Shown here: positions 25,511-34,489 of the stretch, piece by piece
How positions within the stretch are numbered: position 1 is the first letter of the stretch
Layout: every line of letters begins with the position of its first letter
DNA from: Nocardioides sp. Root140
GTDB taxonomy: Bacteria > Actinomycetota > Actinomycetes > Propionibacteriales > Nocardioidaceae
Length of the DNA: 64,000 nucleotides
Reading direction: 5' to 3'
Assembly: GCF_001426745.1 (NCBI RefSeq)
Contig: NZ_LMFI01000001.1
Coordinates: 720,000 to 783,999 of the forward strand
Translations under genes and position numbers: made by a program
The notes under the pieces: model-generated
What the model saw: the letters and a program-made list of their open reading frames with translations, nothing else
Told to the model about the DNA's origin: nothing
Database searches by the model: none

Positions 25511-25644
25511 GCCTCCCACTCCATGACCGGAAACCTACCGCCGGTGCGCCGCTAACCGTGCACGTGGAATTTGGTGTCGGCGTATTCCACAGGGGCATCC
25601 TCGGGGGCCGGACAGCGTCCCCGGAGCGGCGCAGCCTTGACCGC

Positions 25645-26631
25645 ATGAAACCACCCACCACAGCCCCGACGACCCTGACCGCCCGCACCCCCGAGGACCT
25701 CCTCGCGTTGGTGCCCTACGTGCTGGGCTTCCGGCCCGAGCAGTCGATGGTGATGCTCACCTTCGGCGCAGACCAGCCGACGTTCCACGCCCGGGTCGAC
25801 CTGCCCGACGCGCCCGACGACCTGGCCGACATGGTGGCCTGCCTGCTCGACCCGGTGCGGCGGCACCGGGTGCCCCGCGCGGTGCTGATCGCCTACGGCG
25901 ACGATCCGGGCCCGAGTGCCGAGGCGTTGCACGCACTCGGTGCCGCCCTGGTGGCCGAGGGGGTCGACGTCGTCGAGATGCTGCGCGTCTCCGGGAACCG
26001 CTGGTACCCCATGCTGGGCGGCGCCGACGACCTGGCCGACGGCATCGTCTACGACGAGAGGAGCCATCCCTTCGCGGCGCAGGCCGTGCTCGACGGGCGG
26101 GTCACCCACGACTCGCGTGACGACCTGGTCGACTCACTGGTCGGCACCGACCTGGTGGCCATCGAGGCCGTGGAGTCCGCGATCCTCGAGGCCGCAGTCC
26201 GGCGCGGCAGGTTCGACCCGGTGGCCGAGGCCCGATGGGTGCAGCAGGTGGTGGTCACCCACATCGAGGACGAGACGCCCCTGACCGCCGCGGAGGCCGG
26301 CCGACTCGTGGTGGCCTGCCAGGACCGCGACCTGCGCGACGTGGCGTGGGGTCTGATGTCCCGCGAGACGGCCGCCGCACACGTCGACCTGTGGCGCGAC
26401 CTGGTGCGCCGCACCCGCGACGACCTCCAGCTCGTGCCCGCCGCCCTGCTGGCCTTCGCGGCGTGGCTGACCGGCAGTGGCGCGCTGGCCTGGTGCGCCC
26501 TCGACCGTGCTGCCCTGATCGACCCCGACTACGGCATGGTGCGGTTGCTCGGACAGGCACTCGAGCAGGCCCTTCCGCCGGCCGCCTGGGAGCCGGTCAA
26601 CGCGCTGCCCGCCCTCCTGGACGGCGCCTGA
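25645..26631 (+). CDS. DUF4192 domain-containing protein
   Basis: A 328-residue actinobacterial protein. The opening RTPEDLLALVPYVLGFRPEQSMVMLTF (here in part: LLALVPYVLGFRPEQSMV) is the hallmark of DUF4192, and GNRWYPMLGG in the middle is also conserved. The function is unknown; in many actinobacteria the gene sits near DNA-repair or sigma-factor genes, as here between dinB and the HhH-GPD/sigA region. The ATG at 25645 is the first that fits the family start. Reading upstream in the same frame gives no conserved sequence. Confidence 0.88.
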   Translation: MKPPTTAPTTLTARTPEDLLALVPYVLGFRPEQSMVMLTFGADQPTFHARVDLPDAPDDLADMVACLLDPVRRHRVPRAVLIAYGDDPGPSAEALHALGAALVAEGVDVVEMLRVSGNRWYPMLGGADDLADGIVYDERSHPFAAQAVLDGRVTHDSRDDLVDSLVGTDLVAIEAVESAILEAAVRRGRFDPVAEARWVQQVVVTHIEDETPLTAAEAGRLVVACQDRDLRDVAWGLMSRETAAAHVDLWRDLVRRTRDDLQLVPAALLAFAAWLTGSGALAWCALDRAALIDPDYGMVRLLGQALEQALPPAAWEPVNALPALLDGA

Positions 26632-26707
26632 CCCCTTGGGCGACTGCCGGCTCAAACCGGCCCGCCAACCACCACACGACGTCGGCCAAACCCATTACGC
26701 TGCCTGA

Positions 26708-28177
26708 ATGGGCGAAGAAGTGGTGGCACAGGAGTTCTCCCGGGCCGATCGCACGCGCCACCGCGAGAAGGTGCGGCAGTGCCTCGACGTGTTCGCGCGG
26801 ATGCTGCGCGAGGCGCGGTTCGACACCGACGACCCGATGACCGGGCTCGAGATCGAGCTGAACCTCGTCGACGAGTCCGGTGACCCGGCGCTGAAGAACG
26901 CCGAGGTGCTGGCACAGATCGCCGACGCCGACTTCCAGACCGAGCTGGGCCAGTTCAACGTCGAGATCAACGTGCCGCCACGCCACCTGCGCGACGGTGG
27001 CCTCACGGCGTACGAGCAGAACCTGCGGGTCAGCCTCAACGACGCCGAGTCGAAGGCGGCGGCGGTGGGCGCCCACATGGTGATGATCGGAATCCTGCCG
27101 ACCCTCTCCGAGGGCCACATGAGCCCCTCGTCGTTGAGCAGCAACCCGCGCTACCAGCTGCTCAGCGACCAGATCCTCGCCGCCCGCGGCGAGGACATCG
27201 TGATCGACATCAACGGAGTCGAGCGCCTCAAGGCCACCGCCGACTCGATCGTCCCCGAGGCGGCCTGCACCAGCACCCAGGTGCACGTGCAGACCACGCC
27301 CGACGAGTTCGCGGCCTACTGGAACGCGTCGCAGGCAATCGCGGCGATGCAGCTCGCGGTCGGCGCCAACTCGCCGTACCTCCTCGGCAAGGAGCTGTGG
27401 CGTGAGACCCGGATCCCGTTGTTCGAGCAGGCCACCGACACGCGCAGCGAGGAGCTGAAGGCGCAGGGCGTGCGGCCCCGGGTGTGGTTCGGCGAGCGCT
27501 GGGTCACCTCGGTCTTCGACCTCTTCGAGGAGAACGTCCGCTACTTCCCGGCACTCCTGCCCGTCACCGAGGACGAGGACCCGCTGGCCGTCCTCGAGGC
27601 CGGCGGCGTCCCCGAGCTGGCCGAGCTGCGGTTGCACAACGGCACGATCTACCGCTGGAACCGGCCGGTCTACGACATCGCCGGGGGAGTGCCCCACCTG
27701 CGGGTCGAGAACCGGGTGCTCGCCGCGGGCCCCACTGTGGTGGACACGATGGCCAATGTCGCCTTCTACTTCGGGCTGGTGCGCAGCCTGGCCCACGCCG
27801 AGCGTCCGCTGTGGTCGCAGATGTCCTTCAGCGCGGCGGAGGAGAACTTCCACGCGGCCGCCCGCCAGGGCATCGAGGCGCAGGTCTACTGGCCGGGGGT
27901 CGGGCAGGTGTCGGCGTCCGAGCTGGTGCTGCGCCGGCTCCTGCCGCTGGCCCGCGAGGGACTGGCCGACTGGGGTGCCTCGACCGAGGAGTCCGACCGG
28001 CTGCTCGGCATCATCGAGCAGCGCTGCCTGATCGGCACCAACGGCTCGGAGTGGTTCGCGCAGCGCTGTGCCCGCCACGGCGCGTCGATGGACCGGGCCG
28101 ACGCCCTGCGTCACACGCTGGTCGACTACCGCGAGCTGATGCACAGCAACGAGCCCGTGCACACCTGGGAGGCGTGA
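26708..28177 (+). CDS. Glutamate-cysteine ligase family protein (GCS2 type)
   Basis: A 489-residue protein of the GCS2 carboxylate-amine ligase family. TGLEIELNLVD (about residues 45-55) and QTELGQFNVEINVPPR hold the acidic metal-binding residues of the ATP-grasp-like glutamine-synthetase fold; CTSTQVHVQT carries another. Family members join glutamate to cysteine or to other amines in an ATP-dependent step. Actinobacteria of this group make mycothiol, so the true acceptor may not be cysteine. The ATG follows TACGCT (26696-26701) by six bases, a leaderless start. Single gene; the downstream gene is convergent. Confidence 0.85.
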   Translation: MGEEVVAQEFSRADRTRHREKVRQCLDVFARMLREARFDTDDPMTGLEIELNLVDESGDPALKNAEVLAQIADADFQTELGQFNVEINVPPRHLRDGGLTAYEQNLRVSLNDAESKAAAVGAHMVMIGILPTLSEGHMSPSSLSSNPRYQLLSDQILAARGEDIVIDINGVERLKATADSIVPEAACTSTQVHVQTTPDEFAAYWNASQAIAAMQLAVGANSPYLLGKELWRETRIPLFEQATDTRSEELKAQGVRPRVWFGERWVTSVFDLFEENVRYFPALLPVTEDEDPLAVLEAGGVPELAELRLHNGTIYRWNRPVYDIAGGVPHLRVENRVLAAGPTVVDTMANVAFYFGLVRSLAHAERPLWSQMSFSAAEENFHAAARQGIEAQVYWPGVGQVSASELVLRRLLPLAREGLADWGASTEESDRLLGIIEQRCLIGTNGSEWFAQRCARHGASMDRADALRHTLVDYRELMHSNEPVHTWEA

Positions 28178-28193
28178 GCCCGTCGGCGTCGCC

Positions 28194-28613
28194 TCAGACG
28201 GCGCCGCGCACCCGCAGGCGGGTCCACGTTGCCCGGTCGTCGCCGAGCGGTTCGAACCACCCGGCCTTGGTGACCACGACGATGCAACGCGGCTCGATGC
28301 CGGCCTCGGCACTGACTCGGTCGAGCACCGGTGCCCACGCCAGGTCGAGGTCATGCGGCTCGGGAACCCCCACACGGGTGAGCCACCACGCGGGCCGGTC
28401 ATGGTCGAGGAGGGCCCGGCTCAGCAGCGCCGACGCGATCTCGGCCCGGAGTCCGGCGTCGGGGGCGGGGGAGTCGTCCTCCAGTGGCCAGTGCACCGCG
28501 GGACCGGTGAGGGCGCCGACGTGCAGCACCGGTGGGAAGACCCGACGCCGGTTCGACCGACGGAACTGGTGCACCGTCAGGCGCAGGTCGGCGCGGGTCT
28601 CGGTGTCGGCCAT
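28194..28613 (-). CDS. Conserved hypothetical protein, 139 residues
   Basis: Begins MADTETRADLRLTVHQFRRS and contains RPAWWLTRVGVPEPHDLDLAWAP written here in key parts (WWLTRVG, HDLDLAWAPVL) and CIVVVTKAGWFEP. There is no signal peptide or membrane segment. I do not recognise a family beyond a general resemblance to unnamed actinobacterial proteins. The start ATG 28613 lies six bases after a CAGGGT -10 box (28620-28625, minus strand). It shares a 72-bp divergent promoter region with the HhH-GPD repair gene, so the two may be expressed together. Function unknown. Confidence 0.7.
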   Translation of the reverse strand: MADTETRADLRLTVHQFRRSNRRRVFPPVLHVGALTGPAVHWPLEDDSPAPDAGLRAEIASALLSRALLDHDRPAWWLTRVGVPEPHDLDLAWAPVLDRVSAEAGIEPRCIVVVTKAGWFEPLGDDRATWTRLRVRGAV

Positions 28614-28685
28614 GTGCCCACCCTGCCGCATCGACGGGCTCCACCGACACCGTCCTCCACAACCGGGCGGTGGCAAGATGGGCAC

Positions 28686-29249
28686 ATGGCGATCCACATC
28701 ACCGGTGATCCGGCGGCCGACAAGGTCCTGACCGACGACCCGTTCGCACTCGTGTGCGGCATGCTCCTCGACCAGCAGTACCCGATGGAGCACGCCTTCA
28801 TGGGCCCGGCCAAGGTGCTCGACCGGTTCGGCAGTCTCGACGTCGTCCGCATCGCCGAGGCCGACCCGCAGGAGTTCGCTGACATGTGCGCCACCACGCC
28901 GGCGGTGCACCGGTTCCCGGGCTCCATGGCCACCCGCATCCAGGCGCTTGCCGCGCTGGTCGTCGAGAAGTACGACGGCCGCACGGAACGGCTCTGGGAG
29001 GAAGCCGCCGACGGCTCGGACCTGTTCAAGCGGATCCAGGAGCTCCCGGGGTTCGGCAAGCAGAAGGCCCAGATCCTCGTCGCGTTGCTGGCCAAGCAGC
29101 TCGACGTACGACCGGACGGGTGGGAGGCGGCCGCGGGCGACTACGCCCTGCCCGGGCGACGCTCGGTCGCCGACGTGGTCGACCCGCAGAGCCTGCAGGA
29201 AGTCCGCGACTACAAGAAGCAGAAGAAGGCGCAGGCGAAGGTCCAGTGA
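28686..29249 (+). CDS. HhH-GPD-type base excision DNA repair protein
   Basis: A 187-residue helix-hairpin-helix protein. The hairpin is IQELPGFGKQKAQILVALLAKQL (key part LPGFGKQKAQI, about residues 121-131), preceded by the helical LLDQQYPMEHAFMGP segment where glycosylases of this superfamily open the DNA. There is no iron-sulfur cluster. The C-terminus is a Lys-rich tail (YKKQKKAQAKVQ). It probably removes damaged bases, but the lesion is not predictable and the usual catalytic Asp is not obvious. ATG 28686 lies six bases after CAAGAT (28674-28679), a leaderless start. Confidence 0.85.
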   Translation: MAIHITGDPAADKVLTDDPFALVCGMLLDQQYPMEHAFMGPAKVLDRFGSLDVVRIAEADPQEFADMCATTPAVHRFPGSMATRIQALAALVVEKYDGRTERLWEEAADGSDLFKRIQELPGFGKQKAQILVALLAKQLDVRPDGWEAAAGDYALPGRRSVADVVDPQSLQEVRDYKKQKKAQAKVQ

Positions 29250-29284
29250 AACGATTCCCGGGTGCCCGATGCGGGGGTCGAGGC

Positions 29285-29312
29285 TTGGTTTGCTGGGTCG
29301 CCGTGGCAGAAT
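29285..29312 (+). promoter_or_regulatory. Possible sigA promoter
   Basis: TTGGTT (29285-29290) and CAGAAT (29307-29312) are 16 bp apart and would give a leader of about 60 nt before GTG 29378. The match to consensus is weak. Confidence 0.3.
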
Positions 29313-29377
29313 ACGAGAGCGGCTCTTGACGTTACCGGGCTTTGCCGCGCCCCAATTGCTGTTTTCGAGAGGTGTTC

Positions 29378-30877
<1,500 letters not shown>

Positions 30878-30890
30878 ACGATCAGCGCGC

Positions 30891-30918
30891 ACAGCCCCCG
30901 TCGTACGACGGGGGCTGT
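30891..30918. terminator. sigA terminator hairpin
   Basis: A perfect 28-bp palindrome with 14-bp arms meeting at GT-AC. It begins 13 bp after the sigA stop. It has no long T run. Confidence 0.8.
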
Positions 30919-30939
30919 CGCCATTTCCGGCCATGGCAA

Positions 30940-30992
30940 GTGCAAGTCGCTGGTTGCACATATCCAGATGAAGTGCAATGATCGAGTTGCAC
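30940..30992 (+). promoter_or_regulatory. Two tandem GTGCAA-N8-TTGCAC operators over the SRPBCC-arsR promoter
   Basis: Copy 1 is GTGCAA (30940-30945) and TTGCAC (30954-30959); copy 2 is GTGCAA (30973-30978) and TTGCAC (30987-30992), 33 bp further on. The right half of copy 1 can serve as a -35 box, with AATGAT (30977-30982) as -10 at 17-bp spacing, so the promoter is embedded in the two operators. Repression by the ArsR protein encoded second in the operon is the natural reading. Confidence 0.75.
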
Positions 30993-31022
30993 ATTCCAGC
31001 CAATGACCCGAAGGAGACAGTC

Positions 31023-31472
31023 ATGACCCAGACCGACCAGGAGCTCGACCGGATCGAGCGCAGCATCGACATCGATGCCACCGCCGAGAAGGTGTGGACC
31101 CTTCTCGAGCAGCCGGGGTGGTGGATCAATGAAGGCGAGATCGACCCTGAGCCCGACGTACGGCGCGAGGGCGACGCCGACGTCGTGGTGCACCCGAAGT
31201 ACGGCGAGTTCCGGCTGCTCACCTTGGCCTCCGAGCCGCCCCGTCACCTTGTCGTCACGTGGCTCGATGGTGACGCCTCGGCGGGCACGCGCGTGGAGTT
31301 CACCGTCGCGGACCGTGCCGGGGGAGGCATCACGCTCACGGTGGTCGAGTCCGGGTTCGCGGGTCTCGGCAAGGCCCGCGCCGACGTGGTCAAGCACGTC
31401 GAGGAGAACACCTCCGGGTGGGAGGCCGAGCTCGACCTGGCGCGGCGCCACGTGACCGGGGCGAGCGCGTGA
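31023..31472 (+). CDS. SRPBCC (AHSA1-like) domain protein
   Basis: A 149-residue START/Bet v1-like protein. IERSIDIDATAEKVWTLLEQPGWW (key part IDATAEKVWTLLEQP, about residues 15-29) is the first strand and helix of the SRPBCC fold, and HLVVTWLDGDASAGTRVEFTV is the central sheet of AHSA1-type members. The family binds hydrophobic ligands, and pairing with an ArsR regulator is a common actinobacterial arrangement. ATG 31023 has AAGGAGA seven bases upstream. The stop overlaps the arsR start (GTGA), so translation is coupled. The ligand is unknown. Confidence 0.88.
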   Translation: MTQTDQELDRIERSIDIDATAEKVWTLLEQPGWWINEGEIDPEPDVRREGDADVVVHPKYGEFRLLTLASEPPRHLVVTWLDGDASAGTRVEFTVADRAGGGITLTVVESGFAGLGKARADVVKHVEENTSGWEAELDLARRHVTGASA

Positions 31473-31780
31473 GCCAGGCGCTGGCGCCGGTGTTCGCGGC
31501 CCTCGGTGACGACACCCGCTGGGCGCTGCTGGCACGGCTGGGTGAGGCGCCCGCGTCGGCGTCCGCACTGGCCAGGGAGTTCCCGATCTCGCGCCAGGCC
31601 ATCGTCAAGCACCTCGACGTGCTCCGGGCTGCCGGGCTGGTCGAGTCCGAGCAACAGGGCCGTGAGCTGGTGCATCGCGCGCTGGGCGGTCGGCTGAGCG
31701 ACGTGGCCCGCGAGCTCGAACGCATCGGACAGACATGGGATGCCCGACTGACCCGCATCAAGAAGCTGGCCGAGGGCTGA
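31469..31780 (+). CDS. ArsR-family winged-helix regulator
   Basis: A 103-residue regulator. The HTH is ASASALAREFPISRQAIVKHLDVLRAAGLV (key part SRQAIVKHLDVLRAAGLV, about residues 43-60) and the wing is ESEQQGRELVHRAL. There are no metal-binding Cys pairs of the ArsR/SmtB type, so a metal effector is unlikely; this belongs with the ArsR proteins found beside SRPBCC proteins. GTG 31469 overlaps the TGA of the upstream gene. The probable operators are the two GTGCAA-N8-TTGCAC sites at 30940-30992. Confidence 0.9.
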   Translation: MSQALAPVFAALGDDTRWALLARLGEAPASASALAREFPISRQAIVKHLDVLRAAGLVESEQQGRELVHRALGGRLSDVARELERIGQTWDARLTRIKKLAEG

Positions 31781-31824
31781 ATCACCTTCCCGGACCGACA
31801 ACCATTTCGCCGCGACGTGCATCT

Positions 31825-31859
31825 GAGGGTGTGACAGGACCTCCTCACCCTCCGAGGAG
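31825..31859 (+). promoter_or_regulatory. Two mutually exclusive small hairpins before the secreted-protein gene
   Basis: GAGGGTG (31825-31831) can pair with CACCCTC (31846-31852), or CTCCTC (31841-31846) with GAGGAG (31854-31859); the two overlap. They lie 45-80 bp after arsR and 27 bp before the next start. Could be a weak terminator or attenuator. Confidence 0.3.
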
Positions 31860-31886
31860 TTCGCACCACGACAGAAGGAGCACATC

Positions 31887-32441
31887 ATGACGAGGTCCAC
31901 TCACCGCATCGCCGGGCTGGTCGCATCAGCCGCACTCGCCGCCGTCGCACTCGCCCCGGCGGCCGCGCACGCGGATTCGACCACCGTGCGCGACGGGGCC
32001 GACGCCACTGCGTCCCTCTCCGACATCTACCGGGTGACCGCGAACCACGGGTACGCCCGGCTGGCGGTGACCACGACGTTCGCCGACCTGCGGCGCCGCA
32101 GCACCGGGGGTTCGTCGAGCGCCGCGATCTACATCGACACCAGACCGGCCCGCACCGGACCGGAGTACGCGCTGTTCACCGGTCTGCAGGAGGGCACCGA
32201 CTACCAGCTGCTGCGCATGCGCGACTGGAAGCCGTTCGGCGACCCGCTGTCCTGTGACCACACGCTCGCCCTCAACTACCGCACCGACGTGGCCCGCTTC
32301 AGTGTGGCCCGTTCGTGCATCGGTTCGCCGGCGTTGGTGCGGGTGGGAATGCGCATGGTCGACTACTACGACGGGTCCCACGTGATCCGCGACTGGATGA
32401 CCGGCCAGCGGCGCTACACCACCTGGTTGGCCCGCGGCTGA
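31887..32441 (+). CDS. Small secreted protein of unknown function
   Basis: A 184-residue exported protein. The signal peptide is residues 1-30 with a clear cleavage site AHA-DS. The mature part is beta-rich with YARLAVTTTFADLRRR and two Cys (LSCDHTLAL and ARSCIGSP, about 30 residues apart) that can form a disulfide. It resembles a group of uncharacterised actinobacterial secreted proteins with the pattern VRDGADATASLSDIYRV. ATG 31887 has AGAAGGAG eight bases upstream. It converges with the EamA gene. Function unknown. Confidence 0.75.
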   Translation: MTRSTHRIAGLVASAALAAVALAPAAAHADSTTVRDGADATASLSDIYRVTANHGYARLAVTTTFADLRRRSTGGSSSAAIYIDTRPARTGPEYALFTGLQEGTDYQLLRMRDWKPFGDPLSCDHTLALNYRTDVARFSVARSCIGSPALVRVGMRMVDYYDGSHVIRDWMTGQRRYTTWLARG

Positions 32442-32462
32442 CGCCAGACCCGTCCACTCGGA

Positions 32463-33311
32463 TCAGGACGCGCCGGCGACCAGGGCGACGGCCACCACGC
32501 ACAGTGCGAGGCCGACGCCCTGGCTCCGGTGGATGTGCTCGCGCAGCACGGTGGCCGCGAGCAGGATGGTGAACGCCGGGTAGAGCGAGGCGAGGATGGC
32601 GGCCACCGTCAGGTCGCCGTGATGGGTGGCCAGCAGGAAAGCGATGGTCGCTGCCGCACCGAGCACCCCGCTGACGGCTCCGACGAGGGCCATGGGCTCC
32701 CGCGGCACCCAGGGCCGGCCCACCGTGGTAGCCACCACTGCCACCATCGCGCAGGCCACGACCTGGTTGACCGTGAGGGGCAGCAGGCCCGCCTCGTCGG
32801 GGATCTGGGCCAGGGCGGCGAACAGGGAGCCGAACCCCAGCCCGGCCAGGGCTCCGTCGAGCACGGCGGTCAGATTGCGTTCGGCCGGCTGCACGCCCAT
32901 CTTCGCGACCGGCTCGCGGGCCACCAGCCAGATGCCGGGCAGTGCGGCAGCGATCCCGAGCCACACCAGGGCGTTGGGCCGTTCGCCGGTGGCGAGGCCG
33001 ACCACGACCGGGACCAGGGCCGCTCCGACTCCGGAGATCGGCGCGACCACACCCATGCGGCCGCCCGAGAGACCGCGATAGAGGAAGGCCGTCCCGAACC
33101 CGTTGCCGATCCCGCCGACCGCACCCCAGAGGAAGTGGACGGTGGCGGGCTCACCGCCGAGCACCAGGCCCAGGCCGAGGGTCAACAGGCCGCCGGTCAC
33201 CGACGCGACGAACGCGACCGCCCAGGGCGACGTACGGCGTGAGGTCAGTCCGCCGACGAAGTCCGACAAGCCATAGCTGAACGCCCCGAGGAGGGCGAGC
33301 AGGCTGGTCAC
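32463..33311 (-). CDS. EamA/DMT-superfamily transporter
   Basis: A 282-residue membrane protein with about ten hydrophobic helices, two EamA repeats of five (the first opens LLALLGAFSYGLSDFVGG, the second about residue 145). DMT proteins export small metabolites or drugs. GTG 33311 overlaps the TGA of the upstream DUF456 gene (33308-33311), so the pair is translationally coupled. The substrate is unknown. Confidence 0.85.
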   Translation of the reverse strand: MTSLLALLGAFSYGLSDFVGGLTSRRTSPWAVAFVASVTGGLLTLGLGLVLGGEPATVHFLWGAVGGIGNGFGTAFLYRGLSGGRMGVVAPISGVGAALVPVVVGLATGERPNALVWLGIAAALPGIWLVAREPVAKMGVQPAERNLTAVLDGALAGLGFGSLFAALAQIPDEAGLLPLTVNQVVACAMVAVVATTVGRPWVPREPMALVGAVSGVLGAAATIAFLLATHHGDLTVAAILASLYPAFTILLAATVLREHIHRSQGVGLALCVVAVALVAGAS

Positions 33312-33784
33312 GTGAGGATCACGCCGACCGCGAAGGCGAGGGCGGCGAGGAGGCCTGCGGCCAGCTCGATCAGGATCGAGAGTCCGGCTGCCTTCAGCGC
33401 CGTCACGGTCGTACGGCGGGCAGCGGACTCACCCACGCGTCGTACCTCGGCGGCGTACACCCCGAGGACGAAGCCGATCACGAGGCCGAGCACGGGGATC
33501 ACGAAGAACCCGACGATGCCGGCCACGGCGCCGACCATCAGGGTGGAGTTCGGCACCCCGGCCTGCTTCATGTGCTTCCCGGGAACCGAGAACTTCACGA
33601 TGGTGCCTGCCGCGAGCACGACCGTGGCCACGGCGAAGACCACCCACGCGGTCGTGTCGCCGACGCTGACGGCCCACGCCAGGAGTGCGGCCAGGATCAG
33701 CAGGGTGCCGGGCAGGACGGGCACGAGGATGCCGGCGAGTCCGATGGCGATGGCCAGGGCGGCCAGGATGTCGACGAGCGTCAC
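33308..33784 (-). CDS. DUF456 family membrane protein
   Basis: A 158-residue membrane protein with four to five helices. VDILAALAIAIGLAGILVPVLPG (key part GLAGILVPVLPG) and GAVAGIVGFFVIPVLGLVIG are the two glycine-rich signatures of DUF456. Function unknown. GTG 33784 is preferred since GGAAGGTGA lies five bases upstream; an ATG at 33802 would add six residues. First gene of a two-gene operon with the EamA transporter. Confidence 0.85.
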   Translation of the reverse strand: MTLVDILAALAIAIGLAGILVPVLPGTLLILAALLAWAVSVGDTTAWVVFAVATVVLAAGTIVKFSVPGKHMKQAGVPNSTLMVGAVAGIVGFFVIPVLGLVIGFVLGVYAAEVRRVGESAARRTTVTALKAAGLSILIELAAGLLAALAFAVGVILT

Positions 33785-33818
33785 GGCGTCACCTTCCCAC
33801 ATGTGATCTCCCGGAACG

Positions 33819-33856
33819 ACGAACGACCCCGACCGCAGGCGGTCAGGGTCGTTCGT
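33819..33856 (-). terminator. Intrinsic terminator of the DUF7455 gene
   Basis: Eleven paired bases (33819-33829 with 33846-33856), one mismatch, four more pairs, and a six-base loop. It lies 12 bp past the stop of the gene at 33868 on the minus strand. Confidence 0.8.
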
Positions 33857-33867
33857 CTCTGGTGAAG

Positions 33868-34092
33868 TCAGTCGGAGGAAGCCGTGGGCTTGTCCTCGAG
33901 CTTGTGCGTCTCGTCGATGACGTTGACGGCCACTTCGCGCAGCTTCTCGCTGTGCTCACGCGCGTGGTGAGCACAGAACAGGAGCTCGAGCCCGGAGGAG
34001 AGCTCGACGCGAAGGTAGGCCTGGGCGCCGCAACGGTCGCAACGGTCAAGCGCCGTCAGTGCGGCGGAACTGGGGGCAACTGCTGTAGTCAC
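33868..34092 (-). CDS. DUF7455 family small protein with Cys/His zinc-ribbon-like motif
   Basis: A 74-residue protein. RCDRCGAQAYLRVEL and ELLFCAHHAREH give a CxxC...CxHH pattern that could bind zinc, diagnostic of the small actinobacterial DUF7455 proteins. Its place between sigA and the divergent parE gene is conserved in related genomes as far as I recall. GTG 34092 is chosen because GAGAGG lies five bases upstream; a TTG at 34125 would add 11 residues. Function unknown. Confidence 0.85.
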   Translation of the reverse strand: MTTAVAPSSAALTALDRCDRCGAQAYLRVELSSGLELLFCAHHAREHSEKLREVAVNVIDETHKLEDKPTASSD

Positions 34093-34489
34093 TTCGGCCT
34101 CTCTCTCTATCGTTGTCCGGTTCAACGAGCCAGGGAGTCAATTGATTCCCGGCCCACCGTGTCACCTGACACAGTCATCCAACCATGGTGCCCGTCTACC
34201 CGGTGTCGTGGTTTCCCACACACTGGACTTGCCTTCTTCTGGTGAAACGATCGAACCCTGACAGTGTGACGCGACAGGGGCACTTCCCGTTGCGTCTTCG
34301 CCACGGAAACCCCTGATCGTGTCGCATTCGTGACCGGGTCCACGCCTCAAACATAGGCCGGGGGCGGGTGAAAGCCGGGCAGCCCGACGATTTGGGACAC
34401 CTCGTGGCGTCTCACAGGCGTGGCAGTGCGTGTCGCGGAGTCGCTCGGGATAGATTCGGGGGAGTAGGACGAGCGACTAGGAACCTGTC
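34093..34489. promoter_or_regulatory. 397-bp divergent region between DUF7455 and parE
   Basis: No gene seen. Notable items are a near-palindrome GGGAGTCAATTGATTCCC (34133-34150), which carries a minus-strand TTGACT -35-like box, a perfect GTGTCA-CC-TGACAC (34159-34172), and the probable parE -10 box TAGATT (34451-34456). The ribosome-binding site AGGA (34479-34482) ends the region. Confidence 0.45.
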
